Source: Polyangiaceae bacterium (GTDB taxonomy: Bacteria; Myxococcota_A; Polyangia; Polyangiales; Polyangiaceae). From it: a stretch of 37,279 nt of DNA. Positions within the stretch are counted from its first letter, which is position 1; each line of letters starts with the position of its first letter. The notes beneath the pieces were generated by a model. It saw only the letters and a program-made list of their open reading frames with translations. It was not told the origin of the DNA and did no database searches. Location of the stretch: NCBI GenBank assembly GCA_025937785.1, contig JAICQQ010000064.1:1-37279 (forward strand), read 5' to 3'. Shown here piece by piece: positions 22,962-30,574 of this stretch. A program made the position numbers and the translations under genes.

Positions 22962-24515
22962 TCACAGCCATTGCGACAGGCGTCCGAGCGGCCCGTGGCG
23001 GGTGAAGAGCAGCCGCAGTCCCCGGATCGCGCGCGGGATGTCGCGGCTGTCGTAGGGAAACCAAAAGGGGCTGCGAGCGGGTAACGGCGTGCGATTCGCG
23101 CTGACGTGTTTGGTGATACACATCGAGCGCAGCCCTTCGATGCCGTGGACCTTGCCGTAGCCGCTCAGCTTGATGCCGCCGAAGGGGACCTCGGGGCTGG
23201 CGATGTCCGAGTGCACATCGTTGATCACCACGCTGCCGGCCTCGATGCGGCGGGCGAGCGCCTCGGCGTGCTCGGTGTCGCGGCTGAAGACGTAGGACGA
23301 TAGGCCCAGCGGTAAGCCGTTGGCGATGCTGAGCGCCTCTTCGTCGCCGTCGACCCGCATCATGGGGACGAGCGGCCCGAAGATCTCCTCTTGCATCACG
23401 CGCATCTCGGGCGAGCAATCGACGAGTAGGGTGGGGGCGTAGAAGTTGCCGCGCCGCGGGAGCCGCTGGCCTCCAGCCGCGACGACCGCGCCCTTGGCGA
23501 CAGCGTCGGCGACGAGCGCGTCGAGGTGCGCCAGGTTGCGCTCGAGCCTGATCGCGCCGACGTCGATGTCGAAGTCTTCCGGCGCCCCTTGGCGCAGCTC
23601 GCGCACGAGTTCGCCCACGCGCTTCACGAGCGCGTCGTAGACAGCGGCGTGAGCGAACACGCGTTCCACCGACACGCAGGCCTGCCCCATGTTCGCGAAC
23701 CCGCCCCAGGTGATGGCTCGCGCGGCACGTTCGACGTCCGCGTCGGCGCATACGATGAGCGGCGCCTTCCCGCCGAGCTCGAGCACGCACTCGATCAAGT
23801 TTCTGCCGCACTGCTCGGCGACCTTGCGTCCGACGTCGACACTGCCGGTGAACGACACCTTCTGAACGCCCGCGTCGATCAGCGCTCGCGCGGTTTCGGC
23901 CCCACCAGTCACGACCTGCAATAGATCGGGTGGCAGTTCGCTCGCATCCCACAGCTGTTTGGCTCGGAGCGCGACCAGTGACGCATGTTCGCTCGGCTTC
24001 AGCACCACGGCGTTGCCGGCGAGCACGGCCAGGCTCACGTCCGAAAACGGCAGCATGAGCGGGTAGTTCCAGGGAGAAATCACAGCGACGACGCCTCGCG
24101 GCACGTACGAAATCGTACTCTTCCGGTGCTTCAACAGGTGGAGTCGCTCTTCGCGGGGTCGCAGGATTTCGGGCGCGTGTTTGGCGTGCCAGTGGATCAA
24201 GTCGGCCAGCACCAGGATCTCGTTGCTGATCGCTTCGAGCCGCGGTTTGCTGGTTTCGAGCACGAGCAGGTCGACCAGGTCTTCCGCGCGCTCGATCAGC
24301 CGATCGCAGAACCCCAGCACGCGTTCGGCACGCTCTTTCACCGGGAGCTCGCCCCAGCCGCGCTGCGCCTGTCGCGCGCTTGCCACGGCGCGACGCACGG
24401 CTTCTTCGCCCATCACTTCGATCTGGCCTATGCGCTCGCCCGTGGCCGGGCTCGTGCACTCCAAGTAGCGGTCGGCCAGCGGCGCCGGGTCTGGAGTAGC
24501 CTTCGCTTCCGTCAT
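22962..24515 (-). CDS. NAD(P)-dependent aldehyde dehydrogenase
   Basis: A 517-residue aldehyde dehydrogenase that oxidises an aldehyde to its acid. Catalytic Cys280 is in GQACVSVERV, the general base Glu246 in LELGGKAP, and the oxyanion Asn150 in ISPWNYP; SFTGSVDVGR is the cofactor loop, and EEIFGPLVP and VPFGGIKLSGYGK are conserved ends. The last 30 residues, beyond usual length, are basic and partly hydrophobic (RAIRGLRLLF) and might touch the membrane. The substrate cannot be told. The ATG at 24515 overlaps the stop of the upstream lipoprotein gene in ATGA, so the longer frame into that gene is not used. Confidence 0.93.
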   Translation of the reverse strand: MTEAKATPDPAPLADRYLECTSPATGERIGQIEVMGEEAVRRAVASARQAQRGWGELPVKERAERVLGFCDRLIERAEDLVDLLVLETSKPRLEAISNEILVLADLIHWHAKHAPEILRPREERLHLLKHRKSTISYVPRGVVAVISPWNYPLMLPFSDVSLAVLAGNAVVLKPSEHASLVALRAKQLWDASELPPDLLQVVTGGAETARALIDAGVQKVSFTGSVDVGRKVAEQCGRNLIECVLELGGKAPLIVCADADVERAARAITWGGFANMGQACVSVERVFAHAAVYDALVKRVGELVRELRQGAPEDFDIDVGAIRLERNLAHLDALVADAVAKGAVVAAGGQRLPRRGNFYAPTLLVDCSPEMRVMQEEIFGPLVPMMRVDGDEEALSIANGLPLGLSSYVFSRDTEHAEALARRIEAGSVVINDVHSDIASPEVPFGGIKLSGYGKVHGIEGLRSMCITKHVSANRTPLPARSPFWFPYDSRDIPRAIRGLRLLFTRHGPLGRLSQWL

Positions 24516-26185
24516 TCGGCAGGGTCCTGGGGTTCGGTTCCGGAGACTACACCACCGACCGCCGAGCTTTCGCCCATGGGGAATGTTCCGCGCCACGTCC
24601 CCGTGAACGAAACGGCGCGCGCTTCGTCGTCGACGAGCGCGGCGCCCGTGGCGCTGAGCTGAAGCTCCTGTTCCTCGTCCGAGGCCGTCCAGACCCGCGC
24701 CTCGATCGCCTCCAGGGCCGCGCGGCAGAGTTGCTGCGTGCAGGCGCTGTCACATTCGTCGAACACGAACTCGGTAGCGCTGGCGCTGGCCAGGGTTTCA
24801 GCCAAGATCTCGCAGTCGAGCAGCCTTGCGAACGCCTCGGACAGGTCATCGGCTTCGGGGTGCTCCAACGTGGCCTTGGCTTCCGCCAGGGCGCTGGCGA
24901 GCGCGCTGGTGGACCAGCGCAGGGTCGCCCCCAGCGCCACGGTGTCGTTCGGATCGGCGGTCCAGGTGGTGTTCAGCGTGGGCTCGAAGCCGGCCCGCTC
25001 GGCGTCCACGCCGGCGACCTCACCCAGCTGGAACTCGGCGGTGCCGTCCGCCGTGGGCGGCGAGCGCAGTACGCCGGCGAAGGCCGTTTCGGTGCTGAGC
25101 GCCGTCGAGCCCGCGCTTAGCCAGCCCGCGAGCGCGTTTCTGAGCGCGCGGGGGTCCATGTTCGCGATGCTCGGCAGGGCGCTCGCCTCCCACGCGTCGG
25201 CCTCGGCGGCGGCTTGGAAGGCCTCGCGCTCGCTGGCAGAATCGAGCAGCGAGGCCATGGTCTCGAGCAGCAGTTCCAGGTCACTTTCCGTGTCGCCGGC
25301 GAAGGCGGCGATCACGTCCTCTGCCGCGCTCTCGAGATGATCGACCCACGCCTCGCTCGTCTCTTGAACGCCCAGCTGGACGTCGAGACTCACGTCATTC
25401 AGCTGAATGGGGACGTTGGCGAGGTTGACGGTGACCGAGCTCAGCTGGTTGATGAGCGGCTGATTCATGTTGACGCAGCCGTACAGATAATGCCCAGCGC
25501 GCAGGGTAATCGCCATGTTGGGCTGCACCGGAACCTCCAGGCGCGGGGGGATGCCGAACACCGAAGTCGCCTTGTACTGGGTATCTGCAGGCAGCCCGCG
25601 ATCGAGCTCGGTCACTTGAGCGACGTCCGGACAGCGCACCTTGAGGTAGGCGTTGGCGACCCACTCGGTCACCGCGCGTTGCCCGGTGTACTCGGGGATC
25701 ACCTGCAGTTCGGCCCAGCCTTGCGACTCGACGTAGACCTTGAGCTCGGCGCTGCTCGTCGTTCCGATCGACGCTTGCAGCGTGAACTGCGTGAAGCTGC
25801 TCGGCGCGCGGAGCCGCACGTAGGCGATGCCGGTCATGGGGTCGGTCAGTGCGTCGGTCCGATCCAGCGAGCCGTCGTGCGGCGGGGCTCCGTCGAGCGA
25901 GACGAGCGAGAAGCGAACGCGGTAGGCGCCCGGCGGCGACGCTTGGACGCCAATCAGGCGCAGCTCTTCGGGGATGAGATCTTGCTCGACGAGCGACACT
26001 GCGGGATCTTCGTCGAGAAAGAAACGCAGCGTGGGGGCTTCGACGGGAGCTCCCCCGGAGCCTCCGTCACCGCCGGAGGTGCTAGCTTGAGACTCAGCGT
26101 CCGAGCCGGCGCATCCGACAACCACGAGCGAGCCGCTCAGCGCCAGGACGCCGAGGGTCTGCGAAATTAGGCAATGGCGTAACAT
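24512..26185 (-). CDS. Large lipoprotein of unknown function
   Basis: A 557-residue lipoprotein with a signal peptide (1-25) ending in the lipobox VVVGC, lipidated Cys25. A Ser/Gly-rich spacer (26-50) precedes a beta-rich region (50-280; for example YRVRFSLVSLDG, AYVRLRAPSSFTQFTLQASI) that looks like one or two Ig-like folds. The rest (about 290-500) is helical and acidic. Cysteines are few; paired ones (CDSACTQQLC) near 490 may form disulphides. No enzymatic motif is seen. The ATG at 26185 is preferred over the TTG just before it. The coupling to an aldehyde dehydrogenase is odd, since the two proteins should be in different compartments. Confidence 0.7.
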   Translation of the reverse strand: MLRHCLISQTLGVLALSGSLVVVGCAGSDAESQASTSGGDGGSGGAPVEAPTLRFFLDEDPAVSLVEQDLIPEELRLIGVQASPPGAYRVRFSLVSLDGAPPHDGSLDRTDALTDPMTGIAYVRLRAPSSFTQFTLQASIGTTSSAELKVYVESQGWAELQVIPEYTGQRAVTEWVANAYLKVRCPDVAQVTELDRGLPADTQYKATSVFGIPPRLEVPVQPNMAITLRAGHYLYGCVNMNQPLINQLSSVTVNLANVPIQLNDVSLDVQLGVQETSEAWVDHLESAAEDVIAAFAGDTESDLELLLETMASLLDSASEREAFQAAAEADAWEASALPSIANMDPRALRNALAGWLSAGSTALSTETAFAGVLRSPPTADGTAEFQLGEVAGVDAERAGFEPTLNTTWTADPNDTVALGATLRWSTSALASALAEAKATLEHPEADDLSEAFARLLDCEILAETLASASATEFVFDECDSACTQQLCRAALEAIEARVWTASDEEQELQLSATGAALVDDEARAVSFTGTWRGTFPMGESSAVGGVVSGTEPQDPAE

Positions 26186-26392
26186 CAAGCTAGGCTGTAT
26201 GGCTCAATCGTAGAACGAACGCGCTCCAGAGCAACTCTTCATGCCGGCCGCCATCGCTCACGGCCCTTCGATCCAATGGTATTCGCGGTTTGGACCTGTA
26301 GCCAACCCCACCGGCCCGCTACCGCGTTTCGCCTTGCTGCCGGCCCTTTCGAGCGCCCTCCTCCGCTCCACGCCCTCCTCCGCTAGGTTCCG

Positions 26393-27832
26393 ATGCCTTC
26401 CTTAGTGCCGCCCAGCTCGCGTCTCCTCATTGTCGATGACGAGCCCGGCTTGCGGCAAATGATGACCATCATGTTCCGCCGCGAGGGGTACTCGGTGACC
26501 AGCGCCGCGGGGCGCAAGGCGGCGCTGGAATCGATCGAGGGCAGCCCGCAACCGTTTCCGCTGGTCTTGACGGATCTGGCCATGCCCGACGGCTCCGGCC
26601 TCGACGTGCTCACGGCCGCGAAGTCTCGCAGCGCCTCGACCGAGGTGATCCTGATCACCGCGCACTCGACGGTAGAGAACGCGATCGATGCGATGCGGCT
26701 CGGGGCTTACGACTTCGTGACCAAACCCTTCGAGCAGGGTGAGCTCGTAGCGCTGGTCCGCAAGGCGCTCGAGAAGCAAGCCATCGTGCTCGAGAACCAG
26801 CGGCTGCGCGCGCAGGTCACCGGACTCGCCGAAAACTCCCTGGTCTGCCGCAGCCCTCGCATGCGCGCGATCATCAGCTTGATCGAGCGCATCGCCGGAA
26901 CCAAGACCACGGTGTTCATTACTGGCGAGAGCGGGACGGGCAAGGAGCGCATCGCGCGTTATGTGCACGAGCGCTCGGATCGCAAAGACCGGCCGTTCTT
27001 GGTCGTGAACTGCGGCGCGCTGCCGGAAGCGCTGATGGAAAGCGAGCTGTTCGGGCACGAGAAGGGCGCCTTCACCGGAGCGTCAGCCAGCCAGGCAGGC
27101 CTGTTTCGGAGCGCCGATGGCGGCACTCTGTTCCTCGACGAGGTGGGAGAGCTCCCGCTGAACCTGCAGGTCAAGCTGCTGCGAGCGCTCCAAGAAAAGG
27201 CCGTGCGCCCGGTGGGCGGCGCGCGCGAAGTGCCCGTCGACGTTCGTTTGTTGGCAGCCACCAATCGCGACGTCGAAGCCGCCATCAGCGACGGTCGTTT
27301 CCGGCAGGACCTGTACTATCGCCTCAACGTGATCCGCGTAGAGCTGCCGTCGTTGCGCGAGCGCGTCGAGGACCTGGCGCCGCTGATCGAGCGCTTCTTG
27401 CACCAATACTCGATCGAAATGGGCAAGGAGGTCATCGGGCTGACCCCGGACGCCTTGCGTGCCCTGCAGAGCTACGATTTTCCAGGCAACGTGCGCGAGC
27501 TCGAGAACATCATCGAACGGGCAGTGGCCTTGAGCGGATCCCGCGTACTCGGCCTCGGCGAGCTCCCGCCCTCCGTGAGCGGGGTGGCGGGAGGAACCGG
27601 AGCCGGCCTGCTCGAACTCCCGGAAGCGGGCTGCCGGCTCGACGACGTGATGAACGAAGTGGAGCGCCGCTTTCTGCTCGAGGCGCTCGAACGCACGGGC
27701 GGTGTGAGGAAAGCGGCTGCCAAACTACTAGGTATTACCTTTCGCTCGCTGCGCTACCGGCTGGAGAAGCACGGGTTGGACGGGCCAGGGGACGAACCGA
27801 GTTCGTCGCGGGACGATCTGCCCGAGATTTGA
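26393..27832 (+). CDS. pilR: NtrC-type response regulator, PilR-like
   Basis: A 479-residue sigma-54-dependent activator. The receiver domain (about 9-125) has DDE (15-17) and the phosphorylation site Asp61 in LTDLAMPDGSG, with Lys111 in FVTKPF. The AAA+ domain has Walker A GESGTGKE (178-185), the sigma-54-contacting GAFTGA (225-230), Walker B LFLDE (246-250) and the arginine finger region RQDLYYRLNV. The C-terminal Fis-type helix-turn-helix (about 430-465) reads VRKAAAKLLGITFRSLRYRL. It lies just ahead of three pilin genes on the same strand, which is why I call it PilR; no PilS kinase gene is adjacent, although pilS usually is. The symbol is therefore context-based. Confidence 0.82.
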   Translation: MPSLVPPSSRLLIVDDEPGLRQMMTIMFRREGYSVTSAAGRKAALESIEGSPQPFPLVLTDLAMPDGSGLDVLTAAKSRSASTEVILITAHSTVENAIDAMRLGAYDFVTKPFEQGELVALVRKALEKQAIVLENQRLRAQVTGLAENSLVCRSPRMRAIISLIERIAGTKTTVFITGESGTGKERIARYVHERSDRKDRPFLVVNCGALPEALMESELFGHEKGAFTGASASQAGLFRSADGGTLFLDEVGELPLNLQVKLLRALQEKAVRPVGGAREVPVDVRLLAATNRDVEAAISDGRFRQDLYYRLNVIRVELPSLRERVEDLAPLIERFLHQYSIEMGKEVIGLTPDALRALQSYDFPGNVRELENIIERAVALSGSRVLGLGELPPSVSGVAGGTGAGLLELPEAGCRLDDVMNEVERRFLLEALERTGGVRKAAAKLLGITFRSLRYRLEKHGLDGPGDEPSSSRDDLPEI

Positions 27833-27933
27833 GGACGCGACCCGCGGTCACCGGCGGGGGCGATGTGGGCGCACGACGCGCGCTCGGCGCACGCCAGCGC
27901 TCGCGCAAAACTGCACTTTTCCGCGGCTCGGAG

Positions 27934-27939
27934 TATACT
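27934..27939 (+). promoter_or_regulatory. Possible -10 element just upstream of pilin 1
   Basis: TATACT (27934-27939) is a good -10 match but only 9 bases before the ATG at 27948, so a transcript from it would have almost no leader. At 17-base spacing the -35 would be CTGCAC, which is a poor match. The sigma-54 pattern expected for a PilR-driven pilin gene was not found at correct spacing. Confidence 0.25.
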
Positions 27940-27947
27940 AGTGAGCG

Positions 27948-28526
27948 ATGCCTGAACGCGCGGTGCCTCGTTGCTCCTTCCGGTCCGTCCGGCGCACTCG
28001 CGCGTTCACGCTGGTAGAGCTGCTCGTGGTCGTCGCGATCGTCGGAGTGCTCTCGACCATCGGCATCACGCTCTTCCGTCAGCACGTGAGCTCGGGGCGT
28101 AGCATCGAAGCAACCAGCATGATCCAGTCGATCGCCGCCGCGCAAGAGCGCTGGCGAGCCGAGTCGCAGCGCTACCTCGACGTCTCGGCCTCGTTGACGG
28201 CGTACTACCCGGAGACAACTCCGAACCGAACCATGCACGCGTGGGAGAGCATCACGCACGCGGACAAGGACAACTGGCGCAGGCTCAACGTCACGAATCC
28301 GGGTGCCGTGCAGGCCGTGTACACGACCGTGGCAGGCAACGCGGGCACCGACCCGAACCAGGCGACCAACGGTTTCACGGCGCTGACACTGCCGACCTTC
28401 GGCACGCAGAACGAGCCCTGGTACTTGATCCATGCGAAGGCCGATCTGGATGGCGATTCGACCTTCAGTCTTTATTTGGCGGGCAGCCTGAACGGTGAGG
28501 TCTATGTCAAAAATCAAGGGGAGTAG
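27948..28526 (+). CDS. Type IV pilin-like protein 1
   Basis: A 192-residue prepilin. The leader of about 19 basic residues ends at RTRA, followed by FTLVELLVVVAIVGVL, the pilin N-helix with Glu at +5. The residue before the cut is Ala instead of the usual Gly, which lowers processing in some pilins. The mature domain has the usual globular C-terminus and no disulphide pair that I can see. The motif DLDGDSTFS starts at residue 166 and occurs in equivalent places in the next two proteins. It follows pilR by about 115 bases and its 3' end overlaps the next gene. It is a PilA candidate; whether it is the major subunit is unknown. Confidence 0.85.
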   Translation: MPERAVPRCSFRSVRRTRAFTLVELLVVVAIVGVLSTIGITLFRQHVSSGRSIEATSMIQSIAAAQERWRAESQRYLDVSASLTAYYPETTPNRTMHAWESITHADKDNWRRLNVTNPGAVQAVYTTVAGNAGTDPNQATNGFTALTLPTFGTQNEPWYLIHAKADLDGDSTFSLYLAGSLNGEVYVKNQGE

Positions 28527-29088
28527 CGCAGGGCTCCCCGCGTGGTGTCGTGGGCAGGCGCGCGGCGTCACCCTGATCGAGCTCATGATCGTCGTGGCCA
28601 TGGTCGGCGTGCTGGCGGCGCTGGCGACCGTGGGTTACAAGCGCTACATCAGCTCCGCGAAGACCGGCGAAGCCACGCAAATGCTGGGTACCATCAAGGC
28701 CGCTCAGGAGGCGTTCAAAGCGGAGACGTTTCGCTATCTGGCTGTCACGAAAGACTTGGACACGTTCTACCCGCAGGACGACCGGGAAATCGGCACCGAC
28801 AAGTACGCGTGGGAGGGCGGTAAGCCCGCCTCCGCAGGCGATAACTTCCAGACGCTGGGGGTGAACAGTACCGGTCCGGTGCTCTTCGGCTACGCTTGCA
28901 TGGCCGGCAGTGCCAGCGACGACCTGCCCGACCTGCCCCTCGACTTCGACACGCCGGATTGGCCCTCGCCCGGAGGTCCCTGGTACGTCGCGGTGGCGAA
29001 GGGCGACCTCGACGGGGATGGGAACCCTAGCGGATTCATGACCTCGAGCCTGCACGCCGAAATCATCTCGATCCACGCGGGCGAATAG
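28504..29088 (+). CDS. Type IV pilin-like protein 2
   Basis: A 194-residue prepilin. The cleavage site is CRGQARG then VTLIELMIVVAMVGVL: Gly at -1, Val at +1 (usual Phe) and Glu at +5. The mature domain is 30% larger in loops than minimal pilins and carries DLDGDGNPS (codons from 29005) near the C-terminus. I chose the ATG at 28504, preceded by GGTGAGG, which overlaps the first pilin gene by 23 bases; a GTG at 28495 would add three residues. The overlap implies that both pilins are made from one message. Confidence 0.85.
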   Translation: MSKIKGSSAGLPAWCRGQARGVTLIELMIVVAMVGVLAALATVGYKRYISSAKTGEATQMLGTIKAAQEAFKAETFRYLAVTKDLDTFYPQDDREIGTDKYAWEGGKPASAGDNFQTLGVNSTGPVLFGYACMAGSASDDLPDLPLDFDTPDWPSPGGPWYVAVAKGDLDGDGNPSGFMTSSLHAEIISIHAGE

Positions 29089-29139
29089 GGCGATCACCAG
29101 CGTTTCGCGGTTTTCCGGGTCCCGTGCTAGCGTGGCCTG

Positions 29140-29625
29140 GTGCGATCGTTCACACCGCTCGAAGCCGCCCTGGGCGTGGCGCTCGTGGGCTCGATCCTCG
29201 CTGCCACGGTGCCGACGTTCGTGCGTAACGTGCATGCTTCGCGCCTCGTCGAGCCCGTCGACGGCTTGAACCGAATCGCCACCCGGGCCACTTGGCTGGC
29301 TGCAGGTCACGCCGCGGAGTTCGCCTACCCCGAAAGCGTGGGGTTGACACCGGCGGAGGTACCCAAGGGCGTCAGCGTCACCGATCCCCCCGGCACCTGG
29401 GATCATCCCACCTGGCGCCGCCTGCAGTTCCAATGGACGGTCGATCACGCCTACAGCTTCGCGTTCGAAAGCGAAGCCAAGCCCGGGGTCGCCGTGTTCC
29501 GAGCCTTCGCTCATGGCGATCTCGATGGGGACGGGCTGTTCAGCACCTTCGAAATCCGGGGCAGCACCCGCGACGGCGGCGAACCGGTGACGTCGCCCGT
29601 CAGTATCTATCGCGAACTCGAGTAG
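29140..29625 (+). CDS. Pilin-like protein 3 with a very short leader
   Basis: A 161-residue protein that starts (GTG at 29140) MRSFTPLEAALGVALVGSIL: the pilin helix with Phe, Thr, Glu at +5, but a leader of only three residues, and Ser in the -1 place. An in-frame stop (TAG, 29128-29130) limits any longer start. The mature part has the pilin size, and the segment DLDGDGLFSTFE (29518-29553) is a textbook EF-hand calcium loop in spacing. It lies 51 bases after pilin 2. It may be a minor pilin that initiates or caps fibres; the lack of a normal peptidase site makes processing uncertain. Confidence 0.7.
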   Translation: MRSFTPLEAALGVALVGSILAATVPTFVRNVHASRLVEPVDGLNRIATRATWLAAGHAAEFAYPESVGLTPAEVPKGVSVTDPPGTWDHPTWRRLQFQWTVDHAYSFAFESEAKPGVAVFRAFAHGDLDGDGLFSTFEIRGSTRDGGEPVTSPVSIYRELE

Positions 29626-29635
29626 TCGGAGGACC

Positions 29636-30538
29636 ATGAGGCAGAAGCTCGTGTGTGCCTGCTTGATGGCGCTGTCCGCGCTGGCGGTTCAGTACTTCAG
29701 AGGCGCGCTGCTCGAACCGTACGCGAAGCTCAAAACTGCGCGAGACGTTTACACGTTGCCGGCGCCTACCCAGACGGTCGTGTTGAGCCTGGGTTATCGC
29801 GCTGCCTTGGCGGATTTGATCTACGCCCATGTGCTGGTCTCTTACGGCCTCCATTTTCAGGAGAAGCGTCTGTTCGAGACGGTAGGGCAGTACCTGCACA
29901 CCATCAACGAACTCGACCCGAAGTTCGGGACGCCCTACCTCTTCGCCGACACACTGCTCACGTTACAGCCGAGGACCCCTCCCTACGAGCACTATGTCAT
30001 GGCGCGCGAGATCTTGCTGCGGGGCACACGCGAACGGCCGTTCGATGCGCTTTTGTGGATGTCCGCGGGGCAGTTTCTCGCGTATCTGGCGCCCCCACAT
30101 TTGAAGAGCGAACAAGAGAAGAACGCCTGGCAGCGCGAGGGAGCAGAGTTGTTGACGCGCGCGTGCGAGCTGTCGAGCGACGACGAGAACATCCCTTATC
30201 AGTGCATCGTTGCCGCGGGCATGCTCAACAAGTCGGGCATGCACGAGGCCAATATCCAGTTCCTCGAGCGCTTCTTGGCGGTCAACGACGACCCCGAGGT
30301 GCGGGCGCGGGCCGAGAGCTACCTGCGCAAGGCACTGAAGGCGCAGGGCAAGGAGATGCTGGAGCTGCACTCGCGGCGCTTCCGCGAAGCCTGGAAGGCG
30401 GATCTCGGGTTCGCCTCTCAGGACATGGCGCTCGTCGTCGGGCCGGGCTTCGACCCCGTCGCCTGCGTTCGGGGGACGGGCGGCAGCGAGCCCGAAGGCT
30501 GCGCCACCGCCTGGCGTGAGCTCGGCATCACGCCCTGA
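29636..30538 (+). CDS. Membrane-anchored TPR-like protein
   Basis: A 300-residue protein with an N-terminal hydrophobic segment (about 5-22) and then helical repeats: GYRAALADLIYAHVLV, ELDPKFGTPYLFAD, ENIPYQCIVAAGMLNKSGM, EANIQFLERFLAVNDD. These resemble tetratricopeptide modules anchored at the inner membrane and facing the periplasm. GGAGG at 29628-29632 sits just before the ATG at 29636, and the start is only 10 bases after the stop of pilin 3, so it is part of the pilin operon. TPR proteins such as Tgl and PilF serve secretin assembly in other pili; whether this one does is not known, and it lacks a lipobox. A role in assembly is inference. Confidence 0.75.
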   Translation: MRQKLVCACLMALSALAVQYFRGALLEPYAKLKTARDVYTLPAPTQTVVLSLGYRAALADLIYAHVLVSYGLHFQEKRLFETVGQYLHTINELDPKFGTPYLFADTLLTLQPRTPPYEHYVMAREILLRGTRERPFDALLWMSAGQFLAYLAPPHLKSEQEKNAWQREGAELLTRACELSSDDENIPYQCIVAAGMLNKSGMHEANIQFLERFLAVNDDPEVRARAESYLRKALKAQGKEMLELHSRRFREAWKADLGFASQDMALVVGPGFDPVACVRGTGGSEPEGCATAWRELGITP

Positions 30539-30574
30539 CGCCGCGCCGGCGAGTCAGGGCCGAGGCATCTCGGA

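Noticed and set aside
25214..26170. Plus-strand frame of 318 codons opposite the lipoprotein gene
   Set aside because: The minus-strand frame has a signal peptide and lipobox; this one has no recognisable features.
27880..27905. Sigma-54 promoter upstream of pilin 1
   Set aside because: TCGGCGCACGCCAGCGC has GG and GC at nine, not ten, bases spacing, and the rest of the consensus is poor.
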